Shown: one piece after another, positions 1-4,772 of the stretch
Layout of the letters: each line of letters opens with the position of its first letter
Position numbering within the stretch: the stretch's first letter is position 1
Assembly: GCA_018897225.1 (NCBI GenBank)
Contig: JAHILC010000100.1
Location: 1 to 5,165 of the forward strand
Direction of reading: 5' to 3'
DNA length: 5,165 nt
From: Actinomycetota bacterium
GTDB taxonomy: Bacteria; Actinomycetota; Humimicrobiia; Humimicrobiales; Humimicrobiaceae
Notes under the pieces: generated by a model
Seen by the model: the letters and a program-made list of their open reading frames with translations, nothing else
Databases searched by the model: none
Told to the model about the DNA's origin: nothing
Position numbers and translations under genes: made by a program

Positions 1-867
1 ATCCTTGCCCCTGTAAAGCTCAAAGACATTGTTTTTTGGAAGGCAGCTCCAGCAGATCTGCTTTAATGGGCAGTCATAGGGATTATAGCAATTTTTACCA
101 ATGGTGATTTCAGAGCAGGAGGCGCTGCTTATTGCCTCAAGCATCTTGTTTATTTTTTCTTCAACATTTTCCTGCTTGGTCTCTGTTTCTATAGTTACAT
201 CCTCCTTTGTAAAAAACTGGTGCGGATCTATCGGGCCATCCTTTATAAAGTCCCTGTTTAAATACATCAGGTAACATTTGTCTATTTTAAGTCCTGCTCC
301 CTCATAGCAATATTTCTGAAATGAAATGTCATCTTTATTGATATCCTTTATTGATGATGAGCTTTTTACCTCGATAATGTTCCAGGAGTCTGTGCCGGAG
401 GGCTCAAGGATATCAGCACGTGCAAATGCATTTTTGTAGGTAAAAGCCGGCTCAAAGAGTGGGTGTCTGTTGGTGGGGTTAATGCTGTCGTTGGGATTGC
501 CTCTGCTGGTATTTGTATGGCCAGTACTGGGGTCACCGGGTCTTACACTGTTATTGGCAGTGGCGGCGGCAAAGTCAGTAATAGAGGCGGACGCGGCTGA
601 ACCAGCTGGTACATGAGCATCAAGGTTTGTAAGCTCTCTTGCCCTGGCAAGCTCTGATTCAATGTTAACGCAGTGCTCGATCTCTATGCCGCCGGGAAAC
701 AGGGACTTGGCAAGATTTCCCACCTCATGTCCCTGCTGGAAACGAAACTGGATGGCTTCATCAAATGGCGGGATTGCTTGCGGGTCATTTTTAAGATACC
801 AGAGATATTTGAGGCACTGCAGGCCTGCTACATATTTTGATTTTGAAATTATTTTATTTTTATCCAT
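1..867 (-). CDS. DUF2779-type protein, Cas4/RecB-like nuclease N-terminal part (partial, runs off the left edge)
   Basis: The minus strand is open for 289 codons from ATG 867 to the window edge, so the C-terminal part is missing. The start is fixed by an in-frame stop immediately upstream (868-870); no Shine-Dalgarno is visible. The N-terminus (SKSKYVAGLQCLKYLWYL) and DEAIQFRFQQGHEVG near residues 45-60 are typical of DUF2779 proteins. PD-(D/E)XK nuclease-like residues follow: E139 in FEPAF, D152 in RADIL, and E166/K168 in IIEVKSS. C18 together with C266, C272 and C275 (CPLKQICWSC) resembles the one-plus-three cysteine iron-sulfur arrangement of Cas4/AddB-type nucleases. Known for the family: a nuclease-like N-domain followed by the DUF2779 domain, which lies outside the window. 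Odd: residues about 82-137 are a low-complexity A/S/T/N/G-rich stretch placed just before the first active-site residue. The substrate is unknown; a DNA-processing role is inferred. Confidence 0.85.
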   Translation of the reverse strand, partial: MDKNKIISKSKYVAGLQCLKYLWYLKNDPQAIPPFDEAIQFRFQQGHEVGNLAKSLFPGGIEIEHCVNIESELARARELTNLDAHVPAGSAASASITDFAAATANNSVRPGDPSTGHTNTSRGNPNDSINPTNRHPLFEPAFTYKNAFARADILEPSGTDSWNIIEVKSSSSIKDINKDDISFQKYCYEGAGLKIDKCYLMYLNRDFIKDGPIDPHQFFTKEDVTIETETKQENVEEKINKMLEAISSASCSEITIGKNCYNPYDCPLKQICWSCLPKNNVFELYRGKD

Positions 868-924
868 TTATAAATATTATTATATAGAAGACATAATATA
901 TTACTATATTATAAGATTTGAAAA

Positions 925-940
925 TGACAACTGTTTGTCA
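925..940. promoter_or_regulatory. Perfect 6+6 palindrome upstream of the DUF2779 gene (operator-like)
   Basis: TGACAA, four bases (CTGT), then TTGTCA form a perfect inverted repeat 58 bases upstream of the start at 867. On the minus strand its left arm also reads TTGACA (941 to 936), a perfect -35 hexamer. The nearest TATAAT (913 to 908) is 22 bases away, too far for a normal promoter. Another TATAAT lies at 884 to 879. It could be a repressor site over the promoter or a chance palindrome. No T-run follows on either strand, so a terminator is unlikely. Confidence 0.25.
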
Positions 941-1000
941 ACTAAAAGTAAAACTTCTGAGGTTTAACAATTGATAATCAGTACTTTTTGACTGATAAAC

Positions 1001-1420
1001 TTATTTTTTACCAACACAAGCCAGATAGATTACGAATTCATCTTCACCATCGACTTTTATAAGCTTATCCATCAGTTCCTGGTTATAGGCTGCAATAGCA
1101 CAGGCCCCGGCACCGATCGCTTCACAGGCAAGATATAAATTCTGGCATACATGACCTGCATCTATAGCTATAACTTTATGGGATGCTATACCATAACGCC
1201 ACTCAGTCCTGTATGGAATAGCAGCCCATATAAATACTACTGCAGCTGTACCGATAAAAAACTGACCGAGTGTTGCAATCCCTATCTTTTCAGCCAGTTC
1301 CTGCCTGCTTCCCTGCCCAAATTCAAATAATAGCTCGTACTCGAGCGGAAGGTAGCGGTAAATACCAGGCTCAAAATCAGCGACTTTATGAAAGCTTGCA
1401 GCTACAGGAGCCCTGAGAAA
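1001..1420 (-). pseudogene. SagB/ThcOx-family nitroreductase, N-terminally truncated remnant
   Basis: The intact part matches the C-terminal half of SagB/ThcOx-type FMN nitroreductases. It has FEPGIYRYLPLEYELL, then EWRYG, DAGHVCQNLYLACEAIGAG and a VYL..VGK-like end (VIYLACVGKK) before TAA at 1001-1003. Known for the family: FMN-dependent oxidoreductases of roughly 180-250 residues with an N-terminal arginine-rich FMN-binding segment. That segment is absent here. The reading frame stays open to an ATG at 1513, but its first ~31 residues are the end of the upstream ATPase gene read in another frame and do not look like this family. LRAPVAASFHKV just inside the junction (about 1417-1382) resembles the family's LRA.PSAG.RH..-KV segment with roughly nine residues missing. 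I read it as a pseudogene left by deletion; a short expressed protein from ATG 1513 is the alternative. No ribosome site supports that start. Confidence 0.7.
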
Positions 1421-1430
1421 AATTATTAAT

Positions 1431-2708
1431 TTAGAACTTATAAATGCAGTCCGGAATTCCAAGCCAGAAAGGCAGAAACAGCAACTTTTTATCATCAATA
1501 GTTTTTTGCCCAATTAAATTATCAGAAAATATTATGGCAACAGGAGTATTATATTTTTTTATAAAACTGAACATTGAGCGGGTTGAAGTAGTTTTTGCCA
1601 GATAGCTTTTTATTTCCACAGGGATAATTGCCTGATTTTTTTCTGCTATTAAATCAACTTCTGCCTGAGATTTTGTTCTCCAGTAATTTAGATTGAACCC
1701 ATCTTTTATAAGTTCGCAAAATAAAATATTTTCCAGAAGAGCTCCCTTATCAGCTCTATCGCTAAATTTTTGAAAACTCTGGATTACAATATTTCTGAAA
1801 CCTGTATCCATAAAAAACATTTTTGGATTTTTGACTAATTCAGTTGATTTATTTTGAAAGAACGGTTTTACACTTTTTGTAATAAATGTTTTTTCCAAAA
1901 GATTTAAATTGGTCTTCGTCTGATTATAATTAAAATCTGCAAGAGAGCCCAGGTTTTGGTAATCAATTTGAGAACCTATCTGGAGAGCAAGTGCTTTAAT
2001 CAGTTTTGTCAGTTTATAATCTTCGGCAATTCCTAATATTTCCTTTACTTCACGCAGGAAAAATATGCTGTAAATATTTTTTAATACTTCAATTTTCTCA
2101 TCTTTGTTTTTTGCAATTGCAACTCTTGGATAGCCTCCATATATGCCAAACTCCTCATAAAAAAGATTTATTTTTTGAGAAACTGCATCGCTAATGTCAG
2201 GTAAGGTTACTTTAGAGCCGGTTACAGCCAATTTGTTTTTTTGTTGTTTTATAATTCTATAGAGATCAGGGTTTTTAAATAACAGGAATTCTTCAAAATC
2301 GAGCGGATAAAGATTTAAGATAAAAATTCTTCCCGCAAGATATTTTATTGCTTTTATGCTTAAATCAATACTTGAAGAACCTGAAATTATTATTTTCTTT
2401 CCTGGGTTGAAATCAAATAAATATTTCAGATCTTTGCCGCCCTCATTCGCATACTGAAATTCATCAATAAATATATATTTATGTTTTTCTGGCTTAAAAT
2501 ATAGCTCTTCAAATGACTTTATATCTGTTTCAAATAATTCCAGTAATTGCCTGTCTTCAAAGCTTAAATAAACTGAATTTTCAAGCTCATTACAAATCTT
2601 TTTTATAAGGGTAGTTTTACCACTTTGTCTTGGCCCTATTATTGCAAGTATTTCCGGGACATTTAAATAATCTTTTAACTTCTTTTCAAGTTTTCTTTCA
2701 ATATACAT
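1431..2708 (-). CDS. AAA-family ATPase with DUF4143-type C-terminal domain
   Basis: This 425-residue protein belongs to the AAA_14/DUF4143 ATPases widespread in anaerobes and archaea. It carries Walker A GPRQSGKTT (25-33), Walker B YIFIDE (78-83) and a sensor-1-like strand ISGSSS (108-113), followed by the family's LYPLDFEEFLLF segment. The C-terminal domain has EVDLI (350-354) and PVEIKS (363-368), a PD-(D/E)XK-like pattern usual in this family. The cellular role is undefined; many members stand alone near mobile or toxin-antitoxin genes, as here. ATG 2708 is the only start before an upstream in-frame stop (2724-2726), and there is no Shine-Dalgarno. The family-like sequence ends at LFLPFWL; the last nine residues (GIPDCIYKF) run into the truncated nitroreductase and may be read-in from a deletion junction. 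Probably functional, since every core motif is intact. Confidence 0.88.
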   Translation of the reverse strand: MYIERKLEKKLKDYLNVPEILAIIGPRQSGKTTLIKKICNELENSVYLSFEDRQLLELFETDIKSFEELYFKPEKHKYIFIDEFQYANEGGKDLKYLFDFNPGKKIIISGSSSIDLSIKAIKYLAGRIFILNLYPLDFEEFLLFKNPDLYRIIKQQKNKLAVTGSKVTLPDISDAVSQKINLFYEEFGIYGGYPRVAIAKNKDEKIEVLKNIYSIFFLREVKEILGIAEDYKLTKLIKALALQIGSQIDYQNLGSLADFNYNQTKTNLNLLEKTFITKSVKPFFQNKSTELVKNPKMFFMDTGFRNIVIQSFQKFSDRADKGALLENILFCELIKDGFNLNYWRTKSQAEVDLIAEKNQAIIPVEIKSYLAKTTSTRSMFSFIKKYNTPVAIIFSDNLIGQKTIDDKKLLFLPFWLGIPDCIYKF

Positions 2709-2752
2709 ATGGAAGTGCAGTTTTTAGTTTATTAATAAAAATACAATTAGAT

Positions 2753-2777
2753 TAAATAATAACTTTGCTATTATTTA
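2753..2777. repeat. 9-bp perfect AT-only inverted repeat upstream of the ATPase gene
   Basis: TAAATAATA (2753-2761) and TATTATTTA (2769-2777) are exact reverse complements around the 7-base loop ACTTTGC. The repeat lies 45-69 bases upstream of ATG 2708 and overlaps a minus-strand TATAAT (2782 to 2777) that could be a -10 element. It could be an operator or a weak hairpin in the leader. With no G or C in the arms, chance is a real possibility in DNA this AT-rich. Confidence 0.3.
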
Positions 2778-2895
2778 TTATAATTAAATTTTAGCAGGTT
2801 TAATATAAATTACAAATAGAAATCGCTATTTTTTTATCCTGAGAGAAATCTATATAGAGTTCACCGGTCTAAGAGTTCTTTATTTGAAGTATTCA

Positions 2896-3213
2896 TTATT
2901 TCATGGATTCTTTAAGCAAATGCGGATAATTCCTTGCGCAATGCAAAATGCGGTAAATAATGACCTTATCATCAATGAACCGGTAGAAGGCTACGTAAGG
3001 ATCAATAATAACTATCCTGAAATTAAATTTTTGCATCGAACGGTCAAGGAGCGGTGCTCCAGAATGTGGAAAGTTTTCAAGACGACGCAGAAACTTCATA
3101 ATATTATCAAGCATTTCAGATGCTGCTTGTGTGCTATCCACCATAATGTAATCAAATATCTCGTCCAGATCAGCATAAGCAGCAGGAAGTAATTCTACGT
3201 CATACTTTTCCAT
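2896..3213 (-). CDS. RelE/ParE-family type II toxin
   Basis: The 105-residue protein has the full RelE/ParE layout. Two N-terminal helices carry the AYADLDEIFDYI segment (12-23) and LENFPHSGAPLLD (45-57). The beta-sheet core follows: FRIVIIDPYVAFYRFIDDKVIIYRILHCARNY (65-96). R66, Y73, Y77, R88 and H91 sit where the family keeps conserved polar residues. Length is normal for the family. It starts at ATG 3213, overlapping the last 14 bases of the antitoxin gene, with AAGGAG (3226 to 3221) seven bases upstream, a classic coupled toxin-antitoxin arrangement. The target is either ribosome-bound mRNA (RelE-like) or gyrase (ParE-like); sequence reading cannot decide, though the ParE-type RILH..R.Y ending favours the ParE branch. 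It is expected to be neutralised by the upstream-encoded partner and appears complete. Confidence 0.9.
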   Translation of the reverse strand: MEKYDVELLPAAYADLDEIFDYIMVDSTQAASEMLDNIMKFLRRLENFPHSGAPLLDRSMQKFNFRIVIIDPYVAFYRFIDDKVIIYRILHCARNYPHLLKESMK

Positions 3214-3469
3214 CGACTTTCTCCTTCAACCGATTGTGAGCTGCTTCGAGCGAAATTGTAGGCTCGCCTGCAAGATGTTGTTGTTCTGCAAACAAGAGTT
3301 TTTCGCGCAGGTCAAGCATGGCTTCTCTGCGTTCAAATGCCTTTATGCTCATAACAACAATATCGCCTTCGCCGTTTCGAGTAATATATACCGGCTCTTC
3401 TTTTTCGCGGGCAAGCTTAGCAATAGCGTTGTAATCATTACGCAGCATTGTGGATGATTTTATAATCAT
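3200..3469 (-). CDS. Phd/YefM-family antitoxin
   Basis: The 89-residue protein starts MIIKSSTMLRNDYNAIAKLA and continues EEPVYITRNGEGDIVVMSI, the Phd/YefM DNA-binding fold. The C-terminal tail (AEQQHLAGEPTISLEAAHNR) is the likely toxin-binding segment. An ATG six codons upstream (3487) is in frame, but the ribosome site GGAGG (3481 to 3477) lies inside that extension and seven bases before ATG 3469, so 3469 is preferred. The gene precedes and overlaps the toxin gene by 14 bases; antitoxin-first order and overlap fit tight co-expression. In this family the antitoxin, alone or with toxin, represses its own promoter. The upstream repeated 8-mers fit that. Confidence 0.9.
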   Translation of the reverse strand: MIIKSSTMLRNDYNAIAKLAREKEEPVYITRNGEGDIVVMSIKAFERREAMLDLREKLLFAEQQHLAGEPTISLEAAHNRLKEKVDGKV

Positions 3470-3476
3470 TTTAATT

Positions 3477-3481
3477 CCTCC
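3477..3481 (-). promoter_or_regulatory. Ribosome binding site that sets the antitoxin start
   Basis: GGAGG on the minus strand, seven bases before ATG 3469. The alternative ATG at 3487 would place this site inside the coding region and has no ribosome site of its own. Confidence 0.8.
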
Positions 3482-3541
3482 AATCATATTATTCTAACGT
3501 TATTATATGATTATTATATCAGAATCTAAATATGATTACAA
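3482..3541 (-). promoter_or_regulatory. Toxin-antitoxin promoter with three copies of an 8-mer operator
   Basis: Two overlapping sigma-70-like promoters read toward the antitoxin. One is TTGTAA (3541 to 3536), 17 bases, TATAAT (3518 to 3513) with an extended -10 TG (3521-3520). The other is TTTAGA (3530 to 3525), 17 bases, TATAAT (3507 to 3502). The 8-mer ATATGATT occurs at 3505-3512 and 3530-3537, and in inverted form (AATCATAT) at 3482-3489. The palindrome TAACGTTA sits at 3495-3502. These overlap the -10 and -35 elements, as expected for a self-repressing Phd-type antitoxin. The promoter geometry is seen directly; the operator role is inferred. Confidence 0.6.
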
Positions 3542-3610
3542 AAAATTATTATTGGATTTCCTGGGTTTTTCTAGTCCTGTATAGTTTTATATCTTTGTTA
3601 ACAGTTATTA

Positions 3611-3821
3611 AGTAGAGACTCGGAGCCTTCTGGTTAGTTGTAAAATGTAAGGCTGTAAATCATAAGTTGATAAATAGTAAGCTGTAAAAAGGATTGGGTT
3701 CCTGCCCACCGGCTATTCTTCTTTAAAGTGGATAAATAGCATAACCACCCCCAATTTACGCTATTAGGTTTCGGGCTAACCTGCCTCACGGCAGTTTCGC
3801 TCTTGCTCCACTGTCTCTACT
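3611..3821 (-). ncRNA. Candidate structured non-coding RNA abutting the DIP1984-like gene
   Basis: Read on the minus strand, three collinear long-range stems close the element. AGTAGAGAC (3821-3813) pairs with GTCTCTACT (3619-3611), 9 bp. GGAGC (3809-3805) pairs with GCTCC (3626-3622). GGTTAG (3781-3776) pairs with CTAACC (3637-3632). Between the second and third stems sits a perfect hairpin, CTGCC-GTGA-GGCAG (3794-3781), with a GNRA loop; it shares base 3781 with the third stem. Inside, ATTGGG (3755-3750) pairs with CCCAAT (3698-3693). GCTATT (3740-3735) can pair with AATAGC at either 3765-3760 or 3717-3712. The GNRA loop exists only on this strand, which sets the orientation. No protein reading frame fits. 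The first stem base is inside the stop codon of the preceding gene, so it is probably a 3' extension of, or processed from, that transcript; no clear own promoter or intrinsic terminator is seen. I do not recognise the family; the raiA motif is one candidate. A transposon-like inverted-repeat element is a less likely alternative, as no target duplication flanks it. Confidence 0.65.
3634..3692 (-). repeat. Four imperfect 14-15-nt tandem repeats inside the RNA candidate
   Basis: On the plus strand the units begin at 3634, 3648, 3663 and 3678: TTAGTTGTAAAATG, TAAGGCTGTAAATCA, TAAGTTGATAAATAG and TAAGCTGTAAAAAGG. Each has a TAAG-like start and a TGTAAA-like core. In the RNA sense this gives repeated TTTAC segments, three of which (TTTAC at 3688-3684, 3658-3654 and 3645-3641 regions) could pair with GTAAA at 3759-3755. 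The block lies between the internal stems and the closing stems. Confidence 0.55.
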
Positions 3822-4353
3822 ACTCCTCTTTGAAATCTACAATACTTCTAAGATTGATAATATGAATTTGAGTTATAATGGTTCTTATTTTTCTTATATT
3901 GTTCTGATAATTATCATAAACTTGTTTGAAAGAATGCTTCGGTTCATGTACTATATCCCGTTTTTCTTTATGTAGTATTCGCTTATAGGCTGAGTTAGTA
4001 ACCCTTTGAGATATAGCTTCAATATCTTTAAGAAGATTTTTCCTAATTTCCAATGCTTCTGCAATACTTATTTTTTCTCCATCATGATCAATCTGGTATT
4101 TAAAATTTGCAGCCTGCATTGCCTGGTTAAGCTTTACTCTTTTAACCTTTAACTTCTTTAATTCTTCTTCCAATTCTTTTTGATTAAAATCCGAGGCCGG
4201 CTCTCTTTCCTCTTCATCTTTATTCTGAAAAAATCTATCACTTTTGTTTTGATCATCCTCGATTAATTTTTCCAGAAGTTTTATATGACGATCATATTCA
4301 TTCCTTAACTCAATGGCTTCGAACAAATATAAATTTCCATTATCGTTAGGCAT
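3820..4353 (-). CDS. DIP1984-like (DUF6847/'septicolysin'-annotated) coiled-coil protein
   Basis: The 177-residue, highly charged, mostly helical protein fits the layout of the DIP1984 family. An opening helix carries LYLFEAIELRNEYDRHI (8-24). A Glu/Lys-rich coiled coil follows (about 58-77). The hallmark turn is NQAMQAANFKYQIDHDGEKI (76-95), leading into SIAEALEIRKNLL (96-108), which parallels the family's 'IN.TN....DG..L.EA...R..L'. The end (about 134-174) is a third helix pair. There is no signal peptide or membrane segment. No biochemical function is established for this family that I can name; 'septicolysin' is an inherited label without visible support here. ATG 4353 is preceded by AAGGG (4368-4364) at 10 bases, a weak ribosome site, and two nearer upstream ATGs are out of frame. 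The stop codon (3822-3820) overlaps the closing stem of the downstream RNA candidate. Family call moderately sure; role unknown. Confidence 0.65.
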   Translation of the reverse strand: MPNDNGNLYLFEAIELRNEYDRHIKLLEKLIEDDQNKSDRFFQNKDEEEREPASDFNQKELEEELKKLKVKRVKLNQAMQAANFKYQIDHDGEKISIAEALEIRKNLLKDIEAISQRVTNSAYKRILHKEKRDIVHEPKHSFKQVYDNYQNNIRKIRTIITQIHIINLRSIVDFKEE

Positions 4354-4402
4354 TGTTCATCATCCCTTAATCTATTAATTATTAATACTTCATAAGTATA
4401 CA

Positions 4403-4430
4403 ATTATAAAAAGAAATAATCAAGTATCAA
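4403..4430 (-). promoter_or_regulatory. Sigma-70-like promoter of the DIP1984-like gene
   Basis: On the minus strand TTGATA (4430 to 4425), a 16-base spacer and a perfect TATAAT (4408 to 4403) point at the start at 4353. The predicted transcript start near 4396 leaves a leader of about 40 bases. The downstream RNA candidate would be carried on the same transcript unless it has its own promoter. Confidence 0.6.
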
Positions 4431-4457
4431 TTTAAAATATTATTTTACTTTCCACCC

Positions 4458-4512
4458 TTCAAGGTTTTAAGTATTTGAAGTATGAAATTTGATGATATAA
4501 TAATACCTTGAA
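4458..4512 (+). promoter_or_regulatory. Promoter and inverted-repeat operator of the TfoX-domain gene
   Basis: TATAAT (4496-4501) has an extended -10 TG at 4493-4494 and a poor -35. Perfect inverted 8-mers TTCAAGGT (4458-4465) and ACCTTGAA (4505-4512) bracket it. An inner CTTCAA (4457-4462)/TTGAAG (4475-4480) pair is also present. The layout suggests a repressor or looped operator; this is inferred. The ribosome site AAAGGGGG (4518-4525) lies seven bases before ATG 4533. Confidence 0.45.
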
Positions 4513-4532
4513 TTAAAAAAGGGGGTGCCAGA

Positions 4533-4769
4533 ATGAAATGGGAAAAGCCTACAACGCAAATACTTGATACTTTCGAAAAGATCGTTCCTCAGATTACGGG
4601 AATAGAAAGAAGAAAGATGTTCGGCCTGCCAGTTGCTTTTGTCAATTCAAATATGTATATGGGCGTTCACCAGAGCGATATAATCCTGAGGTTATCAGAA
4701 AAAGACAGGTATGATTTTTTAAGTATTGAAGGCGCACACCAGTTTGAGCCAAACTATAAATATTTTTAA
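4533..4769 (+). CDS. TfoX/Sxy N-terminal-domain protein, C-terminally truncated
   Basis: Residues MKWEKPTTQILDTFEKIVP open the protein, followed by IERRKMFGLPVAFVNSNMYM (24-43), GVHQSDIILRLSEKDR (44-59) and FEP (71-73). This is the stand-alone TfoX N-domain group, whose relatives normally continue FEP.pGRpM.eYvvlP and reach about 105-120 residues. Here the frame ends after NYKYF at residue 78, so the last strand and helix are gone. The start is well supported by a strong GGGGG-type ribosome site and an upstream promoter. The full-length TfoX/Sxy protein of Gammaproteobacteria regulates competence; short N-domain proteins like this have no defined role. Whether the remnant folds is doubtful. 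The stop is followed after three bases by the next gene, so the missing end was probably removed by a deletion. Confidence 0.8.
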   Translation: MKWEKPTTQILDTFEKIVPQITGIERRKMFGLPVAFVNSNMYMGVHQSDIILRLSEKDRYDFLSIEGAHQFEPNYKYF

Positions 4770-4772
4770 CAA

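Noticed and set aside
662..967. Plus-strand open frame of 101 codons
   Set aside because: It is antisense to the well-supported nuclease gene and its tail runs into AT-rich spacer; no family resemblance and no ribosome site.
975..998. Stem TAATCAGT / ACTGATAA after the nitroreductase stop, as a terminator
   Set aside because: Eight pairs with one mismatch, but no T-run follows on the minus strand, so intrinsic termination is not supported.
2006..2194. Plus-strand open frame of 62 codons
   Set aside because: Antisense to the middle of the ATPase gene, with no ribosome site or motif.
2814..2835. AAATAG / CTATTT hairpin followed by Ts, as a terminator
   Set aside because: Six pairs with a single G-C pair is too weak, and the T-run is on the strand with no gene ending there.
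2884..3457. Plus-strand open frames opposite the toxin and antitoxin genes
   Set aside because: Cys/His/Phe-rich translations with no recognisable motif, fully antisense to the toxin-antitoxin pair.
3634..3692. CRISPR-like array
   Set aside because: Units are 14-15 bases, imperfect and without spacers; no cas genes in the window. The Cas4-like nuclease belongs to the DUF2779 group.
3611..3821. Small transposable element (MITE) or retron/intron RNA instead of a free structured RNA
   Set aside because: No target-site duplication at 3604-3610 versus 3822-3828, no reverse transcriptase or transposase nearby, and no domain V-like hairpin; the GNRA loop and nested stems favour a functional RNA. 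Not fully excluded.
3809..3829. Leader peptide starting GTG 3811 after GAGGAG
   Set aside because: Eleven codons only, spacing of about ten bases, and it would run through the stems and GNRA hairpin of the RNA candidate.
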